A stretch of DNA of 64,000 nt from Physella acuta (Eukaryota > Mollusca > Gastropoda > Physidae): positions 309,501 to 373,500 of the forward strand of contig NW_026732713.1 in the NCBI RefSeq assembly GCF_028476545.1, in the 5' to 3' direction. Under the pieces are notes generated by a model, which worked only from the letters and a program-made list of their open reading frames with translations, was not told the origin of the DNA and searched no databases. The translations under genes and the position numbers were made by a program. This document shows, in pieces, positions 1 through 12,769 of the stretch; positions within the stretch are counted from its first letter, which is position 1; each line of letters begins with the position of its first letter.

Positions 1-2990
1 GGGGAAATTCTGTAAAATATGAAGAAAACAAAAACGAGCTACATTTTAATTTTTCTAAGATGCCCGAAGTCTTACTTCATACCATAATTTTAGTTAGAAT
101 TTTTTTTTTTAAGGAATAGCCATTTGACAAATAGTATTACTTTCAAAATTGACTTTAAGTTGTTATATCTATAGTTATAACTTATTCAATGTAAATAATT
201 ATTAAGTGCATATGTAATAGAAGAGGAATATATTTGTATTAAATGTATACCAAATCTAACACTGACATTTGGAGCTGAGGGTGAAATATTGCAAAATCAT
301 AGGGTAGATATAGTCAAGTCAAACATACAGTGTAGTATCATTCCAGAGCAAGCCAAGGGTTAACTTATAAAGAATAGTAGGCAAAAAACATGAAAAACCA
401 AATTATTTGTTACAATAGCCAATGGAAGTGAACAATATATAGCCAAATGTAACAAATATAAGGAAAATATTGGACTAAACTACTGCAAGTAGAAATGTAT
501 ACAACACAATTCATTGTATAAAGTAAGTCAGTCTTTACATGATTAACAGACAAAATATATTAAAAGTACAGTATGTTCCAATCTATGCAAGGCATAATTT
601 TTTGAATTCTTTGTGTAAATTTGAATTAAAAGAAATTGAAATTAATCATGCTGAAAACTAATGTGAAATAGAAAGTAAATCAACCATAAGATCAAACCTA
701 AAAAATCTTTAGAAATCAATGAGAAATGCACCAAGTTATTACGAATTCACTTCATTGTTTTAAATACATACTTTTCTAATATTTTTAAACTGTTAACATT
801 ATTTAAATACATATTATTTATATTTTTTTCAACATTGCATACACAAATTGTATCGAATTTGTCCTTACTATTAAAATGTTTATTAAACATCAATTAATCA
901 TACTAATTCAATACATTAATTTTCCTGAAACAAATGTTGACACATATAAAATTTACATATTTAATGTTAACCAAACAATCAATTTCTAAAACAAATCCAA
1001 CGTTTCCCTGTTCTGTTAGACTTTTCTTCCATATAATGTGAAATCCAATATGAAGTAGCTAGAAGTCAGATGTAAACTTTAATGATGTAATCTCTAAACA
1101 AGTAAATCAAATGTTTTGTAATTTTAAACGGCTGGATAAATAGGTAGGTTAAACACATTCCTTCAGTGCTCCCTTGCCATAACAAGGCAAAAAAAAAAAA
1201 AAAAAAAAGCAGCAGATAAAAAAAGGGGCTCTATAATATTATGGGCAACTTAATGGTTTTTTTTTATTATAACAAATTTTAAGAGTAACAGGATCTAATT
1301 CAATGCTTATGAGGAAGGGGATGGGGGGGGGGGCTGCTCAAATTAATCTAATCCTGAAGACCAGTCAAACATGTTAAACTAAGATTTAAAACAATGAACG
1401 CAAGTTGTAAATTAACACTGACAATTTATTACTGTTGGTAGAACAATACAACATGACACCTGTATAAAGGGGAATGCTGATATTCAAATAGAATAGAATA
1501 CAAACATATAGAAGAGAGAGAGAGAGAGAGATCAGAGAGGCTAAGAAAAAAAGAAATCAATATGGAAGCAAAAATACCACATATACAGTAAACAGGAATA
1601 GAAAAGTCATATTTTGAACTTATGTTTGAAATTTCATGATTTGATCTATATACAAAACAATTTCATTGGCACATGAAATAGAAGTAAAACGATAAATCTG
1701 AGAATTTTAAAAATCAACTAATTCCTAATTTGAAAAAAAAAAATTAGAACAAGAAACTAACATTTATGATAGACCTAGTCTAAGTGTAGTTTTAATAAAT
1801 GTAGGCTTTTGAGTTTTACTATTTTAATTAATGTTTGTACAGAAATATGAAATAAAATTTCAAATATTCTATTTTATGTTAGTAATTTAATAGCAGGCTA
1901 CCAATTTAAGAATACATGGATATTTCCACAGGAAGTTAAATCTGACTAATATATTCATTTTATTATTATTTCTTTGCCTACACAAGTTGAAGTTAAAGGT
2001 TATAATATTGTTTACAAAAGTGAGATAACAGTTCATATTAAAAAGATCCTGATAATATATGCCATTGTGTAAATATTATCAACTGGGTAAAACAATGCGT
2101 CACATGTAAAATTAAGATATAAATATTTTAGAATGAAAAAAAAATATATGTCAATTTGATTTAAATAGAGTAAGGTATAAGAAAAGATCTTTTTATAAGT
2201 GAATAGAAATAAAATACAATTGGAAGTAAAAAATTATGCTAAGATTAAATCATCTAAAAGCATGGCATATAAGAGTTCAAACTTCAGCAAGTCAACAGTG
2301 CATTTTGGTAGCTCAACAAAGTAATCTTTGTGTAACAGATACACCATTTAAACTACGTTAACATTAACTCACTAAATTACAATGGATAATGTAAAATTAA
2401 CGTATCATATAAAACCTTTTTAAACAAAAAATCACTAAAGTCAGTGAGATTACTTGATATTAGTTACTTCAAAGTATGTGTACATTTAGAGTTAAAACAT
2501 TATTTAATTAGTTTAACAAAATGAATGTTAATCTAGAAAAAAAAACACCACGAACTAAACATTTATTATTAACAATACATTTTCTAATGATAGCTGAAAT
2601 AATTAAAAACAAAATTAATAAATAGATTATAACCTTATACATAGGAGAAGATGATTAGCAATTAATTTTTCAAGGCTATATATATCACATGGGTGCTAAA
2701 GAAGATTTAATCACATTGGAACATATGTATCAAGTATGTTACTAGAACCTAATTAAACAGACACAAATATTTTGGTGTCAGATTTTTTTTTATAATTTGA
2801 AATGTATTGTTAGTAGAAGTGTCTATGTTTAAATTAGTTATTTCTTTTAAAAAGTAACTTTTTATCCTACAACAAAAGTCCCAACTAAATTCAAAACTTG
2901 ACGAGAACATTTAATTGACAAACAAAAAACTTAAATTTTGAGCGGAGAATTAAAAATGTTTAAGTAAGTAAGCACGAGTTCATATACACT

Positions 2991-3064
<74 letters not shown>
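2991..3064. repeat. (TA)n microsatellite
   Basis: About 70 bases of nearly uninterrupted TA dinucleotides, with tataata interruptions at both ends that make the tract roughly palindromic. Confidence 0.95.
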
Positions 3065-4726
3065 ACTTAAATGATTTAGCCAGTGAATTTCAGTACAACC
3101 AGCACTGAACTACTAGACTAAACACAAGTGATCTCAATACAACAACCTGGGTTACTTTGCCTCATCAAACCTCAACTGACAGGCTATTTCCTTTAATAAC
3201 TCTGGTCACTAACTGAACAAAGTTAATTATTATAGAAACCTTTTCTTATCATTCTTTCCTGTCCTATTTTTCCCTTTTGAAGTGACCAGTGCTTTCATTC
3301 TAATGGACTGAGTTAATTTTCTTTATTTAAAATCTAGCCATTAGACTGAAGGAAAATATATTAATCCGTTAAAACAAATTTAATTCTTCAATTTAGCCTA
3401 GATCTATAGATTATTCTGGAGTATCTATCTACAAGCTAGACTAAGTAGCTAATGAATAGGTCTAGTCATAGAATATAGGCCCAGTTGAAGTGGTTTTTGA
3501 TATTAATATTATTTATTCAATTTTTTTTAAAACTGTTATTTCTGAAAGGTAATCCTAGATATCCATGGATCTAGTATAGATCTATTATAACCCAGATCTA
3601 GATTTATTATGACTAAGAACAACAGTGCTAACAACAAGTCATAGACTAGTAATTCTATTTTTACTGTTGTGTCTGCCTTTGTTTATTTGCCTAGAGTGTC
3701 TTCCCTTTCTAGCAATGCCACTGTTAAACTAATTACCTGTTTATAATGACACAGAAATATCACAAAGAAAAAAAAAGCCAATTTAAAAGTGTACTGTAGT
3801 GTGATCATTATTAGGATAAAAAATGGGTGGCTAAAAATGAATATAAAAAAAAGTTCTGTCGTAAATTCTTTACTCTTCTCCATCGAATGAATATTAGCAA
3901 TTTTTTTGTGTAATTTGCGTCATAGGACAGAAAATACAAAACCAAAAAACAATTATTTTTAAAAACAAGATAATATTCATATTATAGGTAGTCATGAAGT
4001 TCAGCTAATGAATGGTGTTTGATTACCACAGTTAGTTAACTTTGTTGATAAGCTAAGAAATCAATTCTAGCTAACACTGTAATGAAATAAAAAAAATTAA
4101 AAAATTCTTCTCTTTAAGGATTTTTTTTCTATTTGGGTAGTGATGTTGAAACACTTGGCGTTTTTCCCAGATTTTGTTAAATGAACTGATTCATAGGTGG
4201 AATTTTGCTATCGAAATTTCACCCCAAAAATTTCAGTTCAAGCTCTGATGAAATGCAATATGACGTGAACACTGGGATCATCAGATGATTAGTTAATTAA
4301 AAAAAAGAATTTAAGATTGGTAAATTGACTAAAATGCTATTAGTGTTGAGCTGTTAACACATTTTTAGTGCATTCAATTAGTGCAATTTTAAAAAAATTC
4401 AAATTTTCTTAATGCTAGAAAAAAAAATCTATTAATGCTTTTTATAATAACAAACTTGTACATTTAACAAATTTTATGCACTAATAAGAATAAAATAAAA
4501 TGATAAGTAGGCCAGTCAATAACTATAAATAAAAATGTGGTGCGCTCAAACACTCTAAATTTGAGTATATGAAAAATGTAATAATACTATCCACTTTTGG
4601 CATACCTGTAGCCTATTTAAAAATATAACCATTATGCATGAATGTTGACACTTAGAGATAATGCTATAAGTTAAGAAACTTTTAAGCTGTATTGCAACCC
4701 ACATTTTATTGTTTAAATATATATAA

Positions 4727-4736
4727 ATATATGAAC

Positions 4737-4800
<64 letters not shown>

Positions 4801-4807
4801 GTTCATA
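4727..4807. repeat. (TA)n microsatellite inside a palindrome
   Basis: The TA tract is bounded by tatgaacattata on the left and its exact reverse complement tataatgttcata on the right. The whole 80-bp segment is therefore one inverted repeat that extends beyond the TA units themselves. Confidence 0.9.
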
Positions 4808-7800
4808 GCTGTTTGTTTTTGTTTGTGTAACTTATTTTTATTCCTATATAGTTGTTTTGTCTGTTTAAAACATGTACAGCACTACACAAATGTTAACACA
4901 GTAAAATTCATTAGATAATATGCCAACAAAATGCAAAGTTGGGTACATGTATATTGGAGAAAAAAAAGGATCTTCAAATTTCAATACAGTATTTATACTA
5001 TAATATTTTGTAAAAAAACAAATTAATTGTCACACAATACACGTATTTCACCATACAGTACGACGAACACAACAGAAGCCACACACCTACACAAATTTTA
5101 AGACACAGCAACACAGTTCACATGAAAGTGATGAAGATATAATAGTTTTCTAGCTGAAATGCCTCCAGCTAGGGAATCACAATATGGTGTCTCTGTTAGT
5201 TAAATTTAAGGTTAAGGTTATAATCAGAGCCGGGACAGGGATTAGCGCCAGAGCTAGGGTCTTTACCAGAGTTAGGGTTAAGAGTTAAGACTAGGGTTAA
5301 GGAAGAGACACAAGTGGCATCACATTATCTGCTATTTAGTAAGCACCGGTATGTTTTTATTTGAAAATACAGATTCTTTTAAGCCAAAATATATTTGATT
5401 ATCATTTTTTGGATGATTGAAGTTACCCATGTGCGATAATAGACTCTTCCAAAAATAGGTTGTTAGTAGTACTGTAATCTTGACTAGTTTTATAGCTAGA
5501 AATTAGGGTTAGGCACATGGTAGGACCAGGGTTGGGGTTTTTGTTAAAGATAGGGTGAGCAAGCGATGCATGTATTTTAGTTGACTACCAGTAGCCTAAC
5601 ACCCTTTTTTTCAGAAAATTCTATTATTGGACGCTGGTATATTTTTATTAGAATCAGATTCAGTGAATAAATAATGCTTCCATTGATTTTATATAGCTTT
5701 TGACAAAGGCAAAAAAAATAATCTTAAGAGTTGTTTGGTAAACATATCACCAGGACTACATGGGTTTGTTAACTACCTTTGCAAGGATTTACTAGTTGAC
5801 AAAATACATCATTTTAAAACTCTCAACAGCGCTTTTATTTACATCAGATTGTTTTTATGATAATTAAAAATGATGAAGGCATGTGAAAGATGAGGAAAAA
5901 ACTAATTAAACGAGATGAGAACAATTACATTAAAATAGAACAAAAAATATTCTAAAAATGGATTTTTAAAAGTTAAAAAAAATAAGATTCACATTCAAAA
6001 CGACATTTTTTTTAACATTTGTTACCCAGTAAAACTTAATAAATAATTTATCTTTTTCTTCTAATCTAAGTCTCAATGGTTATTAAATTTTTTTTCTTAA
6101 AACTCATATTAACGTCATTGAGATACAATGCAATTCTAGGCCCACATAAGTGATAGACGTTTACCCAAAATATATCTCGATTTTATAAGAATAAAATCAT
6201 CTGCCTTTTTTTTCCAAGTGTTGTTTCCTATTTTACTAGATCAATCTTGTGTCTACATCATGTACACAGAGTACTGCATTATTTATACAACAGAAAAGTT
6301 TCCCTTTCCATCTTGAAAAAAATAATATGAAATCTTCGTAAATCAAGCACACTGTCATTAAAATATGATCAATGTGAACATACATGACAGAGTAATAAAA
6401 CAACAAGTTAAAATATACAATAACAATGGAGCAGGTCATGAAACAGAATTGGTCCAATTTTGGCCCAATATATCTACACTGAAAACTAAGAGCAGTTTTT
6501 GTAAACAGTAACATCCACCTATAGACTAGTAGAATCGTTTCTAATTGTCTCCTCATGTTGATTCTCACATAGATATTTTGAAACTAGCTGGTTACATTTA
6601 TACGAGCGTCAATTCAAGAAACAACAAACAAGAATTCGAGTGGCTAATCTTGACAGTAAAAATAATTATCGTCATATAACCTTAAAAAAAATTAATAATT
6701 AATGATGCATTGTTCAAACAAACACATTAATTTTATAAAAAAAAGATAAACAATGTAGAAGAAAGATAATGTATGCGAATGGACCATATGAATGTGTTCT
6801 GATAGAGGATGATTTTAACATTGTTTAGTAAGTACATTTTGTAAATCTGAATTTTTATAAGCTCCACTAAAACACAGTGAAGATAAAGAGAGTAAAAGGT
6901 AACCGGGTACATTGGAAAAAAAAAACAACAACTGAAACTTCACTGAAATTTTAACATGTAACTTCAATAAGATGGAAACAATACTGTTTTAAATCAGATG
7001 AATAAATAAATACACAGTCTAAACATGAAAAATAACACGATATTCCAAAACGTTTCACAAGATGTCAAATCCATCACTAAATGTTACCCCAGTGTGATGT
7101 GAGGTTGGTCAGTGAGATCAACTGAATGATGTTCAATGCATTCTTCAAATTAATTCACCAGCCTGCAATAGTACTTTTCTATCATGAAAGTATCAGGTAA
7201 ATTAGTTCAATGATTGATTTCTTTTCATTTACTATCAACCTACATAATTCCAATATCTGGCAACAATAGTCAGCTATCCAGGATCCTTATTCTAACCAAG
7301 GGCACCAATCAATGGTTGCCTGGTACCTCATTATAGAAAAGCACTGCAAACACTCAGTGGAAAATAACAAACAAACAAACAAACCCAGAGCAGATGTTTT
7401 TTGCTGTGGTATAACCTCTAAACACAGTAATCTACAGACATAAAACATTTTTCTGCCAAACTGTGTAAGCAAAAGCATGATCAATGATTAAAGGCCTTAA
7501 TTAGCGCTAGGCAAACAGAGATAGGTATGCATCTAAATTGTGAGCAAAAGCACTTCTAAATCACTTGCTATGATGAAGGGTACGGCAGATTCTGTACAAT
7601 GTTTTTGGTAATAGGGCCAAATTTTGTATGCATTATTTTAATAGTAAGTGATAGCTTCAAAGATAAAACAAATGTATTTGCATAATTCTAGACTATACAC
7701 TGTGTTGATAGCTAATTATTAAAATGTATAAAACGAGGGAATTGGAGTGGTGGGAATGGGTGGGGAAGGGGTTTGGGGTCGACCTAGCCTAGTCTAAAGT

Positions 7801-7871
7801 GGATACCTAACTGACACAATGAAATTTGATCAACATAGGGAAAGATGAAGGCAACAGATAAACAGATAGAT

Positions 7872-8328
7872 GTACCATGTTAACATAGGAAGGTACCCTG
7901 TAAACATAGGATGGTATCCTGTCAACTTAGGGGGGTACCCTGCCAACTTAGGGAGGTACCCTGCCAACTTAGAGAGGTACCCTGCCAACTGAGGGAGGTA
8001 CCCTGCCAACTGAGGGAGGTACCCTGCCAACTTAGGGAGGTACCCTGCCAACTTAGGGAGGTACCCTGCCAACTTAGGGAGGTACCCTGCCAACTTAGGG
8101 ACGTACCCTGCCAACTTAGGGAAGTACCCTGCCAACTTAGGGAGGTACCCTGTCAAATTAGGGAGGTACCTTGCCTACTTAGGGAGGCACACTGCCAACT
8201 GAAGGAGGTACCCTGCCAACTTAGGGAGGTACCCTGCAACACATATGGAGGTACCCTGCCAACTTAGGGAGGTACCCTGCCAACTTAGGGAAGTACCCTG
8301 CCAACTTAGGCATGTATCATGTTAACAG
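7872..8328. repeat. 21-bp minisatellite
   Basis: About 21 copies of a 21-bp unit with core ggtaccctgccaacttaggg. The period is a multiple of three and the unit lacks stops in some frames, so both strands show long artificial frames. It lies on the 3' side of complexin exon 3. Confidence 0.95.
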
Positions 8329-8744
8329 TTACAGACGTGCCCTACCAAAGCAATCACCCAGCTAATTAACACAACCAACTAGTAAGCCCATGAGCATACA
8401 TTAGAAAACATCTAAAACTCCAATTCTTAACCCCTGGAAAAAAATACTTCTCTAACACAAAATCATCTGATATTTCATTGCTCGTACCCTTCATACCCTC
8501 TAATTCATTACAGTAAGAAATAGCAAGTTAGACAAAACAATGCAACTAAACATGTCATAAACTTCAGTCTAACGACCAAATTCACTGTTAGGTGAATCAT
8601 CTGCTAACACAAAAACTCGCTGATGTCCTTTACCATCTTTTGAAACCTGAAATCTTTACACTCAATACTATAAGCAAGTATTATGTCGATGCCCAACTAT
8701 TTCAACGTATGTGATCAGCTACGTTTTCATATGTAGGCATCAAA

Positions 8745-9068
8745 TACAAATGTAGATCCGACTACAATGAAGCGAGTTCAAATCTATACTATGACACATA
8801 GAAAGTGAGTATGAATCTACATCCGACTATAATACAAAATACGTGAGCACATACTTCAATCTGACTATCACACAAATTATGTGAGTATGTATGTCTATCC
8901 GCCTATCATACAAAATATGCCAGCACATATCTCTATCCGTCTATCATACAAAATACGTGAGCACGTATCTCTATCCGTCTATCATACAAAATACGTGAGC
9001 ACGTATCTCTATCCGTCTATAATACAAAATATGTGAGCACGTATCTCTATCCGACTATCATACAAAAT
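8745..9068. repeat. 38-bp minisatellite, 3' of exon 3
   Basis: About eight copies of a 38-bp unit containing atctctatccgtctatcat and acaaaatacgtgagcacgt. Copies are more diverged at the left end. The array stops about 30 bp from the exon 3 donor, so it lies at the start of intron 3. Confidence 0.9.
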
Positions 9069-9098
9069 TCATGCAGCAGCAAAGTGAGGAGAATTTAC

Positions 9099-9240
9099 TT
9101 GCGAATTCTTCATCGTCCGACTCTTCTTTGTTGGCCTCTGCCGCTAATTCAGCCGGCGTCTTCTTCTTTCGGCCAACTCTGCCGTCGGCCATAGGGTCAG
9201 GCTCTTCTTCTTGAGCCTCTTCCTTCTTCTTCAGTCCGTA
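9099..9240 (-). CDS. cpx: complexin, coding exon 3 (residues 73-119)
   Basis: 142 bases. The acceptor reads ctgtctgttttcag followed by TAC; the donor reads GCAA followed by gtaaat. The exon supplies 47 codons plus the first base (A) of a split codon. It opens with YGLKKKEE, which directly continues the IRDK end of exon 2; Tyr73 corresponds to the conserved Tyr70 of mammalian complexin-1 at the end of the SNARE-binding helix. An acidic EEAQEEEPDP stretch, the basic GRVGRKKK block and TPAELAAEANKEESDDEEFA follow, resembling fly complexin (RKKKTPEELAAEA then an acidic DDF segment). In fly the next residues are KLKNQIE, and a split codon A|AR for Lys would fit the phase seen here. A 51-bp minisatellite crowds the acceptor side and a 38-bp one the donor side. 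Confidence 0.96.
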
Positions 9241-9261
9241 CTGAAAACAGACAGGAAAATG

Positions 9262-10060
9262 TATGGATAGAATAGGAGAAAAAATGGGTGGATTTTACTG
9301 GAAAAGAAAAGGTGTGCATATAATAGGAGTAAAAATGGGTGTATTTTACTGGATAAGAAAAGGTATGCATATAATAGGAGTAAAAATGGGTGTATTTTAC
9401 TGGATAAGAAAAGGTATGCATATAATAGGAGTAAAAATGGGTGTATTTTACTGGATAAGAAAAGGTATGCATATAATAGGAGTAAAAATGGGTGTATTTT
9501 ACTGGATAAGAAAAGGTATGCATATAATAGGAGTAAAAATGGGTGTATTTTACTAGATAAGACAAGGTATGCAAATAATAGGAGTAAAAATGGGTGTATT
9601 TTACTGGATAAGAAAAGGTATGCATAAAATAGGAGTAAAAATGGGTGTATTTTACTGGATAAGAAAAGGTATGCATATAATAGGAGTAAAAATGGGTGTA
9701 TTTTACTGGATAAGAAAAGGTATGCATATAATAGGAGTAAAAATGGGTGTATTTTACTAGATAAGAAAAGGTATGCATATAATAGGAGTAAAAATGGGTG
9801 TATTTTACTGGATAAGAAAAGGTATGCATATAATAGGAGTAAAAATGGGTGTATTTTACTGGATAAGAAAAGGTATGTATATAATAGGAGTAAAAATGGG
9901 TGTATTTTACTGGATAAGAAAAGGTATGCATATAATAGGAGTAAAAATGGGTGTATTTTACTGGATAAGAAAAGGTATGCATATAATAGGAGTAAAAATG
10001 GGTGTATTTTACTGGATAAGAAAAGGTATGCATTTAATAAGAGTAAAAATGGATGTATAT
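9262..10060. repeat. 51-bp minisatellite next to exon 3 acceptor
   Basis: About 15-16 copies of a 51-bp unit (gagtaaaaatgggtgtattt, actggataagaaaaggtatg, then a catata spacer), mostly over 95 percent alike by eye. The unit is 17 codons long, which produces open frames on both strands that are not genes. On the complexin (minus) strand each unit carries a pyrimidine run ending in CAG (ccttttcttatccag), i.e. a 3' splice-site look-alike. The array ends about 20 bp from the true exon 3 acceptor. Confidence 0.95.
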
Positions 10061-10073
10061 TATTTGGTAGGAG

Positions 10074-10378
10074 AGGGGGTCAGCGTGGTCCAGCCGGTAA
10101 AGCTCTTGGTTGCTAAACAGAAAAGTCTCAAGTTTGAATCCTCAAGCAGATGAGGCTCGTTAGCTGGGGACAGACACTCTTCTAGGAGAGACAACTCCAT
10201 AATGAAACAACTGCTGCCTTGTAGTTTGTTCTTGGTTGGACAAAGGCTATGGAAACAAATCCAAAAAGAAAAGCAGGCTGAAATTGGAGTCTCAATAGGG
10301 CATAACCAGTTGACATGTATACTTAATTGTGTTGGAGGGGATCTCTTCCAACACTAAAATTAAGAATGAAGAAGAAGA
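10074..10378 (+). mobile_element. tRNA-derived SINE, family A
   Basis: The head is tRNA-like, with an A-box-like tggtccagccgg and a degraded B box agtttgaatcc. The body includes aggctcgttagctggggaca and gaaaagcaggctgaaatt. The tail ends in attaagaatgaagaagaag. Nearly collinear with the copy at 29349 and shares its head with the copy at 24029. It sits antisense in complexin intron 2, directly after the 51-bp array. Confidence 0.85.
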
Positions 10379-11653
10379 TGGGGTAGGAAAATGTATTCAG
10401 ATAAGAGGAATAAAAATGTAAGTATATTATCAATTAAGAAAATGGTAGCACACAGTTGTTAATAGATGGCTTAAAAGTGTATGGATATTACTGGGTAACA
10501 AAATATGCACACAAAAAAAGATGCATCAACATGTAAGTATATCGTCAGCTAAGAAATATAAAAAAAGAAAAGTATAAGAATATATTAACAAAGAAAAGTA
10601 TAAGAACTTCATCAAAAGCATTGTCTGTCACTCATTTTGTTAAACGTTGACCTAATTCAATTTATCAATGAGCAAGTTCAAGAACTTATTTTCTAATTAT
10701 TAAAATGCAATCCATCCAATATGTATCCCTAGGTATCCCAGTCTATTTCTGTAATTATATTAATATTTTCTTTAAATGTAAGGGTCTATTAAACATAAAA
10801 TTCTATTTAGAATCATCCCTGAAATGAACCAAGTATTAATACTGGGGAGAAGAGTGATTTCTGTGATGTGAAACTGAAGAGGGTTTCCACATTTTTATTC
10901 TCCGTGAAGTTCAATGAGAAATTAGCTGCCTCTTAAAATTAATGTATTTTGGTTGAAAAAGGGAGAGAACAATTAGGCACTCAAGGGAGAAAATCGTCTT
11001 GGAATAAAACGGATGAGAACGTCATGGACGCGAACACTTGTGGAACGAAATCCCATTTCCTGTATTACATTTGTAGTGGGAATAGAATACAAGAATGGAG
11101 TCTTGTGTCCACTGTTTGGCCTATTTGAATAACCATCACATACAACGTTGATCATAGGTGTTCGGTTTTTTTTTCGTTATTTATTTATTTTTTAACTTGT
11201 AAATTGTAAAAAAAAAATGTGTTCGTTATTTTTTTTTTTTTTTTTTTTACTTTTAAACTTTTTTTTAGATTATTTATCCCTATATGAGAACACCGTAAAC
11301 CACTTTGCTAACCACTTTGTTTTAAACTATGTAAGTAACTCTTGATGTTGATTCACCTGTTTCAACATCTTCATTTGCCGTCCGTGCCCAAAACACATGG
11401 GGCAGATGAAGTAGAGTTTATCTGCTTCAGAGACCTCGCCGTATGTAGGGATAGTGCCCATAGGTGTTCATATACCAACGAAATGGGGGGGGGGGGAGAT
11501 AAATAAAATAAATATATTCGCTTTTACATTGATTCTATTCTGTAGAGAATTAAGGCTGATAACAATATGACTAATTACTTAATAAAATTGTCAAACGTGG
11601 GTTACCTATAATTATTTAACATAACAGTAACAGAATCAAAAGCTTAAAATAAG

Positions 11654-11690
<37 letters not shown>

Positions 11691-12470
11691 TTTGGTAATA
11701 ATTTTATTTGAATCTGAATATTTTTCTCTGAAGTGAATACTGAAATATGTAACCACGAAATCAAAATTCATTAAGGTAAGAATACGGTTAGTTACAGCTC
11801 AAAAATCAGCGGTGAAATGAAATGACAATTGCCATTTGTATTTTATAATGAGGCGTATCAACTATCTAATGAGGCCGCGACCAGTACGAATACACGCTCA
11901 AAAGTATAGCCAAATAAACAACAAACCTACCACCTCTTTTATGCTTCCTTCCTGCTATTTATATAATAATAATAAAAAAAATTTCCTACTCCGTATATTA
12001 AATGATCCTCACACAGGAATCTAATTTGACCACCCAGCGTTAGGGACAACATATTCTCTCCCCTGTCCGAGTTGCGAGGAGCTCTAATCTCCCCTGGCTA
12101 GTAGTGAATTATGAGAGGGCACTAACATCTTTTAAGGAAATCTTATAAATAACAGCGTGGGGGAATAGGCCAAGAAAAATGTAATAATAATAATAAAAAT
12201 AAAACTACAGAGGATGTGGAGCTGTTAGATCGCGTCATACGACGTTGTTTACTTTAAAGCTAGCCCACAAAACACAACCTAATTTTGCTGCCGAGGCAGC
12301 AAGAAAGACCTGGCTTTCTTGCAAGACCACGGCAAACAATGTACTTTTTTCATTTTAGCCATTTTTGCTTTGTATGCTTTTCGGTCATCTCATCATAATT
12401 TTGGTTTGCTTTTTAACAACTATTTTCATTTGTTTGTCTTCTACTCCTTATTTTTGATTGGCTGTTACAT
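10379..12470. other. intron 2 sequence without gene
   Basis: Unique AT-rich sequence with long poly-T runs (around 11230 and 11657-11686) and a poly-G run near 11485. A block at about 10970-11160 has higher GC and an open minus-strand frame of 60 codons, but I recognise no family in it. Confidence 0.5.
11379..11462 (-). mobile_element. SINE family B, 3' fragment
   Basis: Matches the distal part of the family B SINE in minus orientation: cacatggggcagatgaagta and tctgcttcagagacctcg. The tRNA-like head is absent, so this is a truncated piece. Confidence 0.75.
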
Positions 12471-12474
12471 TTTC

Positions 12475-12477
<3 letters not shown>

Positions 12478-12533
<56 letters not shown>

Positions 12534-12691
12534 AATAAAACGTTATATATGTATATAATAAATAAAACGTTATATATATATATATATATATAATAAATAA
12601 AACGTTATATATGTATATAATAAATAAAACGTTATATATATATATATATATATAATAAATAAAACGTTATATATATATAATAAATAAAACG

Positions 12692-12761
<70 letters not shown>
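12478..12761. repeat. compound (TA)n with interspersed 16-bp unit
   Basis: TA tracts alternate with about six copies of aataaataaaacgtta before a final long TA run. The regular alternation suggests that the interruption and its flanking TA expanded together. Confidence 0.93.
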
Positions 12762-12764
<3 letters not shown>

Positions 12765-12769
12765 AGGTT

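Larger units (their letters stand above)
1..7865. other. AT-rich stretch without recognisable gene
   Basis: Strongly AT-rich, with many homopolymer A and T runs. No reading frame resembles a known protein; the longest non-repeat frame, on the minus strand near 6236-6568, has no family features. Because complexin runs leftward from exon 3, this should be intron 3, the terminal exon with a long 3' UTR, or both, but I could not find the terminal coding exon. Degenerate ttagggtta-like sequence appears around 5200-5310 and 5500-5540. Confidence 0.6.

Noticed and set aside
5200-5540. Interstitial telomere-like (TTAGGG) sequence
   Set aside because: Only scattered agggttagggtta-like words with no continuous hexamer array.
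6236-6568. 110-codon minus-strand frame in the AT-rich left region
   Set aside because: Composition is that expected from AT-rich DNA, with no family match; it could just as well be 3' UTR or intron.
7070-7160. Minus-strand LKNALNIIQLI, resembling the LKNQIETQ start of a complexin C-terminal exon
   Set aside because: No AG acceptor lies in the right place and phase, a TGA stop is directly upstream, and the rest does not match the family.
7830-8267. Open frames of 108-118 codons with seven-residue repeats on both strands
   Set aside because: Product of a 21-bp minisatellite without stops; low-complexity and symmetrical on both strands.
8380-8650. Two acceptor-like sites (tttttttccag near 8440, aaagatttcag near 8649) as possible terminal complexin exons
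   Set aside because: In the required phase the second stops after five residues. The first gives a short peptide unlike any complexin C-terminus. Kept only as untested possibilities.
9197-10033. 278-codon minus-strand open frame of 17-residue repeats
   Set aside because: It is the 51-bp minisatellite (17 codons) read in frame and continues into complexin exon 3 in the wrong frame. The opposite strand is open too.
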